Source: Gaiellasilicea sp963765705
GTDB taxonomy: Bacteria; Actinomycetota; Thermoleophilia; Gaiellales; Gaiellaceae
Length of the DNA: 64,000 nt
Assembly: GCA_963765705.1 (NCBI GenBank)
Contig: CAVXXJ010000006.1
Location: forward strand, 124,001 to 188,000
Direction of reading: 5' to 3'
Positions 43,246 through 52,273 of the stretch are shown one piece after another. The position numbers and the translations under genes are program-made. Positions within the stretch are counted from its first letter, which is position 1; the number at the start of each line of letters is the position of its first letter. The notes under the pieces are model-generated. The model was given only the letters and a program-made list of their open reading frames with translations. It had not been told where the DNA came from and ran no database searches.

Positions 43246-45823
43246 CCTCGTTCCAGTCGTCGCCGACGCCAACGTCGACGGCGAGCGGCGGGTCGAGCGG
43301 ATAGGCGCTGCACATCTCCTGGCGGACGAGCTCCTTGATCGCGCTCGTCTCCGTCTCGGGCGCCTCGACCAGCAGCTCGTCGTGCACCTGGAGCACGAGG
43401 CGGGCGCTTCTCCCCTCGTCGCGCAGCCGATCGTGGATCCTGATCATCGCCACCTTGATCACGTCGGCGGCCGTGCCCTGCATGACGGAGTTGACGGCCA
43501 GGCGCTCGCCGAGGGCACGCGTCTGCCGGTTGCGGACGCGGATCTCCGGGATCGGCCGGCGGCGGCCGAGCAGCGTCGTCACATAGCCGTCGCGCTCCGC
43601 CTGCTCGATCGTCCGCTGGATGAAGTCCTGCACATGCGGGAAGCGCGCCAGATAGGTGTCGATGTACTCCTGTGCCTGCTCGCGCGGGATCTCAAGGTTC
43701 TCGGAGAGGCCGAACGACGAGATGCCGTAGATGATCCCGAAGTTGACCATCTTGGCAACATTGCGCTCGTCCTTCGTGAGCGCCGCCGGGTCCTTGCCGA
43801 GCACCTCCGCGGCAGTCGCCGTGTGGATGTCCTCGTTGCGGGCGAACGCCTCGCGCAAGCGGGGCTCGCCGGAGACGTGCGCGAGGATGCGCAGCTCGAC
43901 CTGGCTGTAGTCCGCCGAGATCAGCCGGTGGCCCTGCTCGGCGACGAACGCCGAGCGGATCTCCCGGCCGAGCTCCGTGCGGATCGGGATCGCCTGCAGG
44001 TTCGGATTCGTCGTCGAGAGGCGCCCGGTCGAGGCGGCCGTCTGGTTGAAGGTCGTGTGCAGGCGCCCGTCGGCCTCGGAGATCAGCAGCGGCAGCGGGC
44101 GGAGGTAGGTGTTGACGAGCTTCGAGAGCTCGCGCCACTCCTCGATCACCTCGACGATCTCGTGCTCGCCGCGGATCGCGCGGAGCACGCGCGTGTCGGT
44201 CGAGTAGCCGGTCTTGCCCTTCCGGCCCGGCGTCAGCTGCAGCTTCTCGAACAGGATTCGCGCCACCTGCTGCGTCGAGCCGATCAGGAACTCCTCGCCG
44301 GCGAGCTCGAACGCCTTCGCCTCGAGCTCCTCGACCCGATCGGCAAGGCGCGCGGTGATCTCGCCCATCCGGTAGGTGTCGATCTTGACGCCCGCGTCTT
44401 CCATGGCCGCGAGCACGGCGGTCAGCGGCAGCTCGATCTCGTCGTAGAGCCGCTCGGAGCCGCGCTCGACCAGGCGCTCGCGCAACGGCCCCGCAAGGCG
44501 TCGCGCCGCTTCCGCACGCGTGATCAGCGCAGCCGTCTCCTCCTCGGTGGCGGGCTCGGGGATCACCTCGAGGCCGTACTCGCGCTGGAGATCGTCGATC
44601 GCGTACTCGGAGCGTCCGGGCTCGATCAGGTACGCGGCGATCATCGTGTCTTCGGCAGGCGCCATCGTCAGCCGGGGCAGCGCCTTGTAGTCGTGGGCGA
44701 CGAGCTGCGCGTCGCGGAGCTGGGGGACCAGCGTCTCGTCCCACGGACCGACGACGACGCCGTCGTCCTGCGCGAGCGCGAAGCGGCCGTCCGTGATCGC
44801 GATTCCGGCCCGGCCGCGCACCTGCGGCAGCTCGCCCTCGCGCCAGGGGACGATCGTGCCGGCCACGGGCACCGGGACGGCTGACGGGATCGCGTCCTCG
44901 AGGTCCTCGATCCGGTTCAGCAGCGACCGGAACTCGTAGCGGCGGAACATCTCGCGCAACTGCGAGCGGTCAGGCGGCTCGAGCACGATTCCCGTCGGGT
45001 CGAAGTCGAGGTCGAGGTCGCGCCGCATCGTCGCGAGCTCCTTCGACATCCGCGCCTGGTCGGCGAACTCGGTGATGTTCTTCTTCCTCGCCGGCGAGAG
45101 CTCGTCTGCGTGCGCGATCACCTCCTCGAGCGAGCCGTACTGCGCGATCAGCTGGCCGGCGGTCTTGTCGCCGATCCCCGGGACCCCCGGAATGTTGTCG
45201 GACGAGTCGCCTTTGAGGCCGATGAAGTCGGGTACCTGGTCGGGCCGGACGCCGTAGCGCAGCTCGACCCGCTCCGGCGTGTAGACGTTCACGTCGGCGA
45301 CACCACGCGGCGTCATCATCAGCGCGATGTTCGGCGAGCAGAGCTGGAACGCGTCGCGGTCGGTGGAGACGACGGTCGTCTTCACACCCGCCTCGTCGGC
45401 GCGCGTCGCCAGCGTCGCGATCACATCGTCCGCCTCCCACCCCGCGAACTCGAGGTTGCGGTAGCCGAACGCCTCGACGATCGGCCGGAAGTGCGGGAAC
45501 TGCTCGCGCAGGAGGTCGGGCATCGACTTGCGGCCCTGCTTGTAGACCACGTCACCCGCCTGCGCGATCGCGGCGCGCTCGGTCGGGCTCGAGTCCCAGG
45601 CGACCGCGACCCCCTTCGGCTTGTAGTCCGAGAGCAGCTTGAAGAGCATGTTCGCGAAGCCGAGCAGCGCGTTCGTGGGAAAGCCGTCGCTGGTCGCGAG
45701 CTCCTCGGGCAGCGCGAAGAAGGCGCGGTAGGCGAGGTTGTTCCCGTCGACGAGGAAGAGCTCCGAGTCGCGCGCGGGGCCGTCGTCGAGCTGCAGCTCC
45801 TGTCCAGTCAGCGTCTTCGGCAT
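43238..45823 (-). CDS. polA: DNA polymerase I
   Basis: 861 aa from the ATG at 45823. Residues ~20-310 are the 5'-3' exonuclease (LFLVDGNNLAYRAFF; WEADDVIATLA; STDRDAFQL; GLKGDSSDNIPGVPGIGDKT). The middle is a 3'-5' exonuclease-like domain in which the first DxE motif is not visible (GIAITDGRFALAQ), so proofreading is probably lost. The last ~400 form the polymerase: ADYSQVELRILAHVSG (motif A), KMVNFGIIYGISSFGL (motif B), LQVHDELLVEAP (motif C). Works in repair and Okazaki-fragment processing. Confidence 0.97.
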   Translation of the reverse strand: MPKTLTGQELQLDDGPARDSELFLVDGNNLAYRAFFALPEELATSDGFPTNALLGFANMLFKLLSDYKPKGVAVAWDSSPTERAAIAQAGDVVYKQGRKSMPDLLREQFPHFRPIVEAFGYRNLEFAGWEADDVIATLATRADEAGVKTTVVSTDRDAFQLCSPNIALMMTPRGVADVNVYTPERVELRYGVRPDQVPDFIGLKGDSSDNIPGVPGIGDKTAGQLIAQYGSLEEVIAHADELSPARKKNITEFADQARMSKELATMRRDLDLDFDPTGIVLEPPDRSQLREMFRRYEFRSLLNRIEDLEDAIPSAVPVPVAGTIVPWREGELPQVRGRAGIAITDGRFALAQDDGVVVGPWDETLVPQLRDAQLVAHDYKALPRLTMAPAEDTMIAAYLIEPGRSEYAIDDLQREYGLEVIPEPATEEETAALITRAEAARRLAGPLRERLVERGSERLYDEIELPLTAVLAAMEDAGVKIDTYRMGEITARLADRVEELEAKAFELAGEEFLIGSTQQVARILFEKLQLTPGRKGKTGYSTDTRVLRAIRGEHEIVEVIEEWRELSKLVNTYLRPLPLLISEADGRLHTTFNQTAASTGRLSTTNPNLQAIPIRTELGREIRSAFVAEQGHRLISADYSQVELRILAHVSGEPRLREAFARNEDIHTATAAEVLGKDPAALTKDERNVAKMVNFGIIYGISSFGLSENLEIPREQAQEYIDTYLARFPHVQDFIQRTIEQAERDGYVTTLLGRRRPIPEIRVRNRQTRALGERLAVNSVMQGTAADVIKVAMIRIHDRLRDEGRSARLVLQVHDELLVEAPETETSAIKELVRQEMCSAYPLDPPLAVDVGVGDDWNEAK

Positions 45824-45850
45824 CACGGCCAACGGTATCGTCCTGGCTCG

Positions 45851-46810
45851 ATGCCCCGCCTCGAGATTCGCCCATTTTCCGACGAGTTCCTGGTCCCGGC
45901 GGGGGAGCTGCTCGCCGCGCGCCAGCGAGCCCATCGCGCCGCCGAGCCGCTGCTGCCCGCCGAGTACGAGGAGCCCGGAGCCGCACAGGCGGAGATCGAG
46001 GCGCTGCTCGCGCTCGACGACGCGTCCGGCGTCGTCGCACTCCGCGGCGGCCGCGCCGTCGGGTACCTGATCGGCGTGCGCAAGAGCGACAAGCTCTGGG
46101 GTGCGAACGTCTGGGTCGAGCTCGCCGGCCACGCGATCGAGGAGCCCGAGGACCTGCGCGACCTCTACGCCGCGGCGGCGAAGGGCTGGGTCGACGAAGA
46201 CGAGCGCCCGCGGCACTACGTGCTCGCCCCCGCGACCGATCCGGCGCTCCTCGAGGCGTGGTCGCGCGTCGGCTTCGGGCAGATGCACGCATACGGCATC
46301 CAGGAGACACCCGAGGGTCGGTGGCCCGACGGCGTGCGGCTCGCCACGGAGTCCGATCTCGACGCCATGGTCGAGCTCGAGCCGGTCCTTACAACCCATC
46401 AGGCGCAGTCGCCGGTCTTCGCGCGCGGGATCGAGCTGCCGAGCGAGGAGGAGCTGCGCGCCGAACTGCTCGAGGACATGGCGAAGGAGGAGGTCGGAGA
46501 CATCGTCTTCGAGCGCGAAGGCAAGCTCGTCGGCGCGTTCCAGGTCGCGGCGGTCGAGCTGTCGAGCGTCCACACGAGCCTCGCCCGGCCGCCGGGTGCC
46601 GCCATCCTCAGCTGGGCGGCGACCTATCCCGAGGTCCGCGGCTCGGGGGCCGGCCTCGCGCTGACGGAGGCGTCGTTCGCGTGGGCGCGCGAGCGCGGCT
46701 ACGAGACGATGGTCACCGACTGGCGCGTGACGAACCTGCTCTCGTCGCGCTTCTGGCCCGCGCGCGGCTTCCGCCCGACCTTCCTCCGGCTCTACCGGCA
46801 CATTCCGTAG
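45851..46810 (+). CDS. Double-GNAT acetyltransferase
   Basis: 319 aa, ATG at 45851, divergent from polA. The C-terminal half has a clear GNAT fold with LVGAFQVAAVELSS, then EVRGSGAGLALTEASFAWAR and GYETMVTDWRVTNLLSSRFW. The N-terminal half (EIRPFSDEFLVPAGELLAAR, GGRAVGYLIGVRKS) is a second, more diverged GNAT unit. Tandem GNATs of this size include mycothiol synthase-like proteins. No substrate can be assigned. The stop is shared with the next start. Confidence 0.82.
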   Translation: MPRLEIRPFSDEFLVPAGELLAARQRAHRAAEPLLPAEYEEPGAAQAEIEALLALDDASGVVALRGGRAVGYLIGVRKSDKLWGANVWVELAGHAIEEPEDLRDLYAAAAKGWVDEDERPRHYVLAPATDPALLEAWSRVGFGQMHAYGIQETPEGRWPDGVRLATESDLDAMVELEPVLTTHQAQSPVFARGIELPSEEELRAELLEDMAKEEVGDIVFEREGKLVGAFQVAAVELSSVHTSLARPPGAAILSWAATYPEVRGSGAGLALTEASFAWARERGYETMVTDWRVTNLLSSRFWPARGFRPTFLRLYRHIP

Positions 46811-48309
46811 TGCCGCGGATCCCGATCCCGTCGGGCTCCCGTATCGCGGTCGTCAACGTGGCCGAGGACGCGGTCGTGCTGCGGCCCCCCGCTCCCTCCG
46901 AGGCGATCGTCGACGTCGGCATGGCCATCCGCGACGCGCTTCGCTTCCCACTCTCCGGCGCCCCGCTCGAAGCGCTCGTGAAGACGGGCGGAACGGCGAC
47001 CATCGTCGTCGAGCCCCCCGAGCTGCCGCTGCCGGGAGCGGCGAACGATCCGCGCCAGGCAGCGCTCGCGGCAGCGATCGGAGAGCTCGAGCGGCTCGGC
47101 GTCCCGTCTCGCCGGCAGACGATCCTCGTCGCGGGCGGCCTGAACCGGCGCGCGGGACAACGGGAGCTCGAGGCGCTCGTGGCGCCGCCCTCGGCGCGGC
47201 GGTTTCACGGCACGGTCGTCGTCCACGACGTCGAGTCGCCCGATCTCGTGCCGGTCGCCGACGGCCGGCGCGCGCCGCTGCTCGTCAACCGGCTCCTCGT
47301 CGAGACGGATCTCGTCGTCTGCATCACCGCAGCCGAGACGGTTCTTCACGGCGGGGCGGGTGCACTGCTCGGCGCGTGCGGCCCGACGACGCTGCGTGCG
47401 TCGACGGCCTACTCGCTGCTCGAGACCGCCGCGGCCGGCGGCTGGCAGCTCGGCCTCACGCTCGAGCGTGCACTCGCGTCGCGAGTGCCCGTGATCGGAG
47501 CGTCGCTCGTGCTCAACCCGCCGCGGCTGCTGGGCCGCTTCCGTGGCTATCCCTACGAGGAAGCATCCCTGAAGCACCTCGTCGCCTCGCCGCTGCGCCG
47601 GTTCTCGCTCCTTCCCTCCGGGGTACGCCGACGGATCCTCCAGGACCTCGGGCGCGAGCTCACCGCGGTCGCCGCCTTCGCGGGACCGCCCTCGGTTGCG
47701 CACGCCGAGGCGCTCCTGCGCGGGATCGCCCGCCGCTCGACCCGGCTCGAGCGACCGGTCGACGCGCTCGTGATCGGGATGCCGTGGAAGCACCACCACT
47801 CGCCGCGCGAGCGGTTGAACCCACTCACGGTCGCGACCGTCGCGCTCGGCCTGGCCCTTCGGCTCTGGCGGGACGCGTTCCCCGTCGTCGAAGGCGGGAC
47901 GGCGATCGTGCTGCATCAACTCTCGCGCCACTTTCAGCACAGCACGCAGGATCCCTATCGCTCGCTCTTCCATGCGCTCCGCGACGGGCGCACCGCGTCG
48001 GAGCTCGCCGCCGCGGAGGACGCTGCGGCGACGGACGAGCGCGGGCTCGCCGCCTATCGGTCCGGGCGCGCGTGCCACCCGCTCCTGCCCTACGCCGACT
48101 GGGCGAGCTGCGCGCCCGCGCTCGACCGCCTCGGCGCCGTCGTGATCGCGGGCTGCCGCGATCACCAGGCGGCGCGCACGCTCGGATTCGTCCCCACCCA
48201 CGGGATCTCGAGCGCGCTCGAGATGGCGCACGGCCGCGCCGGCGGAGAAGCGCGCATCGGCTACATGCTCGCGCCGCCCTACTTCCCCCTCGAAGTCGGC
48301 CCGCGCTAG
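46810..48309 (+). CDS. LarA-like (DUF2088) protein, probably not a canonical nickel-pincer racemase
   Basis: 499 aa from a GTG overlapping the previous TAG. N-terminal DUF2088 features: IVDVGMAIRDAL, TIVVEPPELPLP, ILVAGGLNRRAGQRELEAL where LarA has GTHR, VVHDVESPDLV (His kept), and VNRLLVETDLVVCITAAETV. Where LarA carries its pincer-binding Lys (SGGRKAILPG) this protein has LHGGAGALLGACGP. The C-terminal part (DALVIGMPWKHHHSPRERLN) is also LarA-like. A lactate-racemase-type activity is therefore doubtful. Confidence 0.75.
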   Translation: MPRIPIPSGSRIAVVNVAEDAVVLRPPAPSEAIVDVGMAIRDALRFPLSGAPLEALVKTGGTATIVVEPPELPLPGAANDPRQAALAAAIGELERLGVPSRRQTILVAGGLNRRAGQRELEALVAPPSARRFHGTVVVHDVESPDLVPVADGRRAPLLVNRLLVETDLVVCITAAETVLHGGAGALLGACGPTTLRASTAYSLLETAAAGGWQLGLTLERALASRVPVIGASLVLNPPRLLGRFRGYPYEEASLKHLVASPLRRFSLLPSGVRRRILQDLGRELTAVAAFAGPPSVAHAEALLRGIARRSTRLERPVDALVIGMPWKHHHSPRERLNPLTVATVALGLALRLWRDAFPVVEGGTAIVLHQLSRHFQHSTQDPYRSLFHALRDGRTASELAAAEDAAATDERGLAAYRSGRACHPLLPYADWASCAPALDRLGAVVIAGCRDHQAARTLGFVPTHGISSALEMAHGRAGGEARIGYMLAPPYFPLEVGPR

Positions 48310-48319
48310 CTCCCTGGCT

Positions 48320-49060
48320 CTACCCCTCGCCGAGGTAGGCCTTGCGGACCTGCTCGTTCTGGCGGAGCTCCTTCGCGGGGCCCTCGAGCGCGATCTTCCC
48401 CGTCTCCATCACGTAGCCGCGGTTGGCGGCATCGAGGGCCATCAGCGCGTTCTGCTCGACGAGCAGAATCGGCGTTCCCTGCGAGTTGATCTCGGCGATG
48501 ATCTCGAAGATCTTCTCGACGAAGATCGGCGCGAGCCCCATCGAGGGCTCGTCCAGCAGAAGCAGCTTCGGCCGCGCCATCAGCGCGCGACCCATCGCCA
48601 CCATCTGCTGCTCGCCGCCCGACATCGTCCCTGCCTTCTGCTGCTTCCGCTCGGAGAGACGAGGGAAGAGGTGGTAGACGCGGTCGAGGTCCTCCTGGAA
48701 GTTCGCCTTGTCGGTCCGCTGGAAGGCGCCCATCTGGAGGTTCTCGAGCACGGACATGCGCGGGAAGAGGCGACGTCCCTCCGGCGACTGCGCGATCCCG
48801 TCCTTGACGATCCCGTGCGGCGCGGCGTTCGTGATGTCGCGGCCGCGGAACGTGATCCTGCCCTGCCGCGGATGGTTGAGCCCGTTGATCGAGCGGAGCG
48901 TCGTCGACTTGCCCGCGCCGTTGGCGCCGATCAGCGTCACCACCTCTCCTTCGTTCACGGTCAGAGAGATCCCCTTCAGCGCGTGGATGGCGCCGTAGTA
49001 GGTGTGGACGTCCTCGAGCTCGAGGATCGGGCCGACCTTGTCCGGGGCCTTGGCGTTCAT
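48320..49060 (-). CDS. livF: Branched-chain amino acid ABC transporter, ATPase LivF
   Basis: 246 aa. Second ATPase of a LivFGMHK importer. Walker A GANGAGKST, signature SGGEQQM, Walker B LLLLDEPSMGL; C-terminal IEILVEQNA-like ILLVEQNALMALD is typical of LivF. The ATG overlaps the livG stop (ATGA). The substrate set (Leu/Ile/Val, amides or urea) cannot be told from the ATPase. Confidence 0.95.
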   Translation of the reverse strand: MNAKAPDKVGPILELEDVHTYYGAIHALKGISLTVNEGEVVTLIGANGAGKSTTLRSINGLNHPRQGRITFRGRDITNAAPHGIVKDGIAQSPEGRRLFPRMSVLENLQMGAFQRTDKANFQEDLDRVYHLFPRLSERKQQKAGTMSGGEQQMVAMGRALMARPKLLLLDEPSMGLAPIFVEKIFEIIAEINSQGTPILLVEQNALMALDAANRGYVMETGKIALEGPAKELRQNEQVRKAYLGEG

Positions 49061-49833
49061 GCGTGCGTCGCCCCCTTGCCGAGGTACGCCTCGATCACAC
49101 GGTCGTCCTTCTGCACGGCCTGAGGCGTGCCCTCCGCGATCTTCTCGCCGTAGTCGAGCACCGTGACCCGGTCGGAGATGCCCATCACGACCTTCATGTC
49201 GTGCTCGATCATCAGGATCGTCAGCCCCTCCTCGTTCTTCAGCCGCGAGACGAACGCGGTGAAGTCTGCGGTCTCCTGTGGGTTCATCCCGGCGGTCGGC
49301 TCGTCGAGGAGGACGAGCTGTGGCTCGGTCGCCAGGGCGCGCGCCACCTCGAGCCGGCGCTGGTCGCCGTAGGGGAGGTTCCGCGCCAGCTGGTCGTCGC
49401 GGCCGCGGAGGCTGGAGAAGGCGAGCAGCTCGCGTGCCCGCTTCCGGGCCTGGGCCTCCTCGCGGCGGATCCCGGGCGTGCGGATGATCGAACGGATGAT
49501 GCCGCCCTTCAGCCGGCAGTGCATGCCGACGAGGACGTTCTCGAGCGCGGTCATGTGCTGGAAGAGGCGGATGTTCTGGAACGTGCGGCCGATCCCGAGC
49601 TCGGTGATCGCGTGCGGCGGCTTGCCGGTGACGTCGCGGCCGGCGAACTCGATCCGGCCCGCGGTCGGCTTGTAGACGCCGGTGAGCATGTTGAAGAACG
49701 TCGTCTTGCCGGCGCCGTTCGGGCCGATGAGGCTGACGATCGAGCCGGTCGGGATCGTGAAGTCGACGTCGTTGACCGCGATCAGCCCGCCGAACTCTTT
49801 GCGCACATCGACCGCGTGGAGGATGTCAGTCAT
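49057..49833 (-). CDS. livG: Branched-chain amino acid ABC transporter, ATPase LivG
   Basis: 258 aa. Walker A GPNGAGKTT, the LivG-type signature LPYGDQRRLE, Walker B LVLLDEPTAGMNPQE, and the C-terminal IEHDMKVVMGISDRVTVLDYG. It pairs with LivF to drive the LivHM permease. It follows livM by five bases. Confidence 0.96.
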   Translation of the reverse strand: MTDILHAVDVRKEFGGLIAVNDVDFTIPTGSIVSLIGPNGAGKTTFFNMLTGVYKPTAGRIEFAGRDVTGKPPHAITELGIGRTFQNIRLFQHMTALENVLVGMHCRLKGGIIRSIIRTPGIRREEAQARKRARELLAFSSLRGRDDQLARNLPYGDQRRLEVARALATEPQLVLLDEPTAGMNPQETADFTAFVSRLKNEEGLTILMIEHDMKVVMGISDRVTVLDYGEKIAEGTPQAVQKDDRVIEAYLGKGATHA

Positions 49834-49838
49834 GCTGC

Positions 49839-51062
49839 TCAGTCATTCTTCGGCTCGCGGTCCGTGTCGGAGGCTTCGTGCGTGACGTCATAGAACGGCG
49901 TGTCCGCCGTCCCCTCCTCGAGCTCCTGCTTGTGACGCCGCTCGGTGATCAGGCCGGTGGGTCTGAACAGCATCATCAGGACGATGATCAGCCCGTAGAT
50001 CCCGAACTGGTACTTGGTCGGGTCGAAATGGACCCCGGCTTCGTTGAACTTCGAGCCGATCGTCGCCAGGCCTTCGACGTTCAGGTACCCGAGGACCATC
50101 CCGCCGAGGAGCGCACCCCACACGCTCCCCATCCCGCCGAGGATGACCATGCAGAGCAGGAAGACCGAGATGTTGAAGTAGAAGTCCGCCGGGAACGCGC
50201 CGCTCTTGAAGCTCGCATAGAAGGCGCCGGCAACGCCGCCGAAGAACGCGCCGAGCGCGTACGACCAGGTCTTCGTCCGCATCAGCGGCACGCCCATCGC
50301 CGCCGCCGCGGTCTCGTCCTCGCGGATCGCGATCCAGGCGCGGCCCAGGCGTGAGTCGCGCAGCCGCACCGAGCAGAAGACCGTGATCAGAAGCAGCGCC
50401 ACCGCGGTCCAGTAGAACCACTGCTGGCGGTCGAACGACTGCTGGTAGCTGAGCGGCAGGCCGAGTGATTCACCGATGCTGCCGAAGCCGGGCGAGTCGA
50501 TCGGGCTGATCCCGAACGTGCCGTGCGTGAGGTCGAAGCCGAACACGTTGTCGCCGTTGCGCACGGCCTGCGGGACGATCTCGCCGAAGCCGAGCGTGAC
50601 GATCGCGAGATAGTCGCCGCGCAGCCGCAGGGTCGGCAGGCCGATCAGGATCCCGACCGCCATCGTGAAGATCCCCGCCAGCAGGATCACCAACCAGATC
50701 GAGAGGTGGATGCCGGGCACGGTCTTGGCGATCCCGACCGAGCCGAAATGGAACGTCCACTGGTCGAACTGCTGCGAGGCCAACCAGGCCGCCATGTAAG
50801 CACCGGCCGCGTAGAACGCGACGTACCCGAGGTCGAGCAGTCCGGCGTAGCCGACGACGATGTTCAGGCCGACGGCCATCATCGTGAAGACGATCATGAT
50901 CACCATCGAGCCCAGCGCCGGCACGAAGTCGCCGATCGCCGGAATGTCCTGGAGGCTCTCGACGTACTTCGGATAGAAGAAGATCAGCACGATGCCGATG
51001 ATCGGGAGGCCGAACCGCCTGAATTCCCGGTCCAGGTCCGCGTTGCGCAGACGGTCGGCCAT
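49839..51062 (-). CDS. livM: Branched-chain amino acid ABC transporter, permease LivM
   Basis: 407 aa with about ten membrane helices. Family segments VGLNIVVGYAGLLDLGYVAF, PTLRLRGDYLAIVTLGFGEI and GRAWIAIREDETAAAAMGV are conserved. A charged C-terminal extension (residues ~375-407) ends the protein. Its ATG shares one base with the livH stop (TGATG). Confidence 0.95.
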   Translation of the reverse strand: MADRLRNADLDREFRRFGLPIIGIVLIFFYPKYVESLQDIPAIGDFVPALGSMVIMIVFTMMAVGLNIVVGYAGLLDLGYVAFYAAGAYMAAWLASQQFDQWTFHFGSVGIAKTVPGIHLSIWLVILLAGIFTMAVGILIGLPTLRLRGDYLAIVTLGFGEIVPQAVRNGDNVFGFDLTHGTFGISPIDSPGFGSIGESLGLPLSYQQSFDRQQWFYWTAVALLLITVFCSVRLRDSRLGRAWIAIREDETAAAAMGVPLMRTKTWSYALGAFFGGVAGAFYASFKSGAFPADFYFNISVFLLCMVILGGMGSVWGALLGGMVLGYLNVEGLATIGSKFNEAGVHFDPTKYQFGIYGLIIVLMMLFRPTGLITERRHKQELEEGTADTPFYDVTHEASDTDREPKND

Positions 51063-52111
51063 CAGGCACCCTCCGGCGTGCGCTCACCCAGCAGGCCCTC
51101 TGGGCGGAAGACGAGGATCGCGATCAGGATCCCGAATACGATCGAGCGGGTCCAGTCGCTCCCGGGCGTGTACCACGTGAGACCCTCGTTGAACGCCTGG
51201 ATGAAGCCGATCACGAGCGCGCCGAGCACCGCGCCGCTGAGGTTGCCGATTCCCCCGAGGACGGCCGCGGTGAACGCGATCAGCCCGAGCTCGAACCCCG
51301 TGTCGAAACGCATGTTGAACTGGAGCAGGTAGACGATCGCGGCGGCGCCGGCCAGTGCACCGGCGATGCCGAACGTGACGGAGATCGTCCGGTTCACGTC
51401 GATCCCCATCATCGCCGACGCTTCCGTGTCCTGCGCGACGGCTCGCATCGCCTTCCCCTGCCTCGTCGAGGTGACGAACCAGCTGAGCAGGGCGAGCACC
51501 GGCAGCGTGATCATGACGACCGCGAGCTTGTTCCAGGAATAGCTGATCCCGGCGATCTCGAACGCCTGCGAGCGTGGGATGAAGCTCGGCACCGAGCGGT
51601 AGTTGACGTCGTAGATCGCGAGCGAGACGTTCTGGACGATGAAGGACATCCCGACGGCCGTGATCAGCACGGTGAGCCGCGGCGACGCACGCAGGCGCCG
51701 GTAGGCGACGAACTCGATCGACACGTTGATGAAGGCGAATGCCGCCATGATCACGACCAGGGTCAGCAGCATCCCGCCGATGATCGCGAGCACGCTGGCG
51801 TCCCGCTCGAGCCCGAGCACCGACACGATCACCGTGCTCGCGACGAGCCCGGAGAGCGCGAACAAGTCGCCGTGGGCGAAGTTGATCAGCTGCAGGATCC
51901 CGTAGACGAGCGTGTAGCCGAGCGCGACGAGGCCGAAGATGAGCCCGTTCGTCAGCCCGATCAGCCCGACCTGGATGAACTCCGTCGGATCCTTGGCGAA
52001 GTTCCCGATCAGCCAGACGCCGACGAGCGCGAGCAGCGCGTACCCGAAGAGCGCCGTCGCACCCGACCTACGGAGTCGATCGAGCGCCCCCATCAGTGCC
52101 GCCGTATTCAT
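51062..52111 (-). CDS. livH: Branched-chain amino acid ABC transporter, permease LivH
   Basis: 349 aa, eight or so membrane helices. LivH marks: GLTNGLIFGLVALGYTLVYG, INFAHGDLFALSGL, AVGMSFIVQNV, GKAMRAVAQDTEASAMMGI. The start is the ATG at 52111. A strong terminator-like hairpin (52129-52166) separates it from livK, so permease mRNA is probably made at a lower level than that for the binding protein. Confidence 0.95.
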   Translation of the reverse strand: MNTAALMGALDRLRRSGATALFGYALLALVGVWLIGNFAKDPTEFIQVGLIGLTNGLIFGLVALGYTLVYGILQLINFAHGDLFALSGLVASTVIVSVLGLERDASVLAIIGGMLLTLVVIMAAFAFINVSIEFVAYRRLRASPRLTVLITAVGMSFIVQNVSLAIYDVNYRSVPSFIPRSQAFEIAGISYSWNKLAVVMITLPVLALLSWFVTSTRQGKAMRAVAQDTEASAMMGIDVNRTISVTFGIAGALAGAAAIVYLLQFNMRFDTGFELGLIAFTAAVLGGIGNLSGAVLGALVIGFIQAFNEGLTWYTPGSDWTRSIVFGILIAILVFRPEGLLGERTPEGA

Positions 52112-52128
52112 CAGGTGAAGAACCTAAA

Positions 52129-52166
52129 CGAAAGCCGGGAGAGGTCATAGCCTCTCCCGGCTTTCG
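52129..52166 (-). terminator. Attenuating terminator hairpin between livK and livH
   Basis: Arms CGAAAGCCGGGAGAGG (52129-52144) and CCTCTCCCGGCTTTCG (52151-52166) pair perfectly over 16 bp around a 6-base loop. On the minus strand it is followed by TTTAGGTTCTT. It should stop a fraction of livK transcripts, a usual device for over-producing binding proteins. Confidence 0.75.
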
Positions 52167-52198
52167 CGTCCGTCTCAAACGCTCGACTGACCAGCTAC

Positions 52199-52269
52199 GG
52201 CCGCGTAGCGGCCCTTTAGGGATTTACGCGCGAGGAGCATCCGCTTCCGCGGATGCTCCTCTTGCGCAA
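52199..52269. repeat. Structured dispersed repeat, copy 2
   Basis: A 71-bp element, inverted relative to copy 1 at 16835-16906 and ~86% identical. Main stem arms (this strand) GAGGAGCATCCGC and GCGGATGCTCCTC, with loop TTCC. A CCCTTTAGGG dyad and a GGCCGC-GTA-GCGGCC hairpin complete it. It begins five bases beyond the livK stop. This recalls the mRNA-stabilising REP elements after binding-protein genes in enteric bacteria. Confidence 0.75.
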
Positions 52270-52273
52270 CGAA

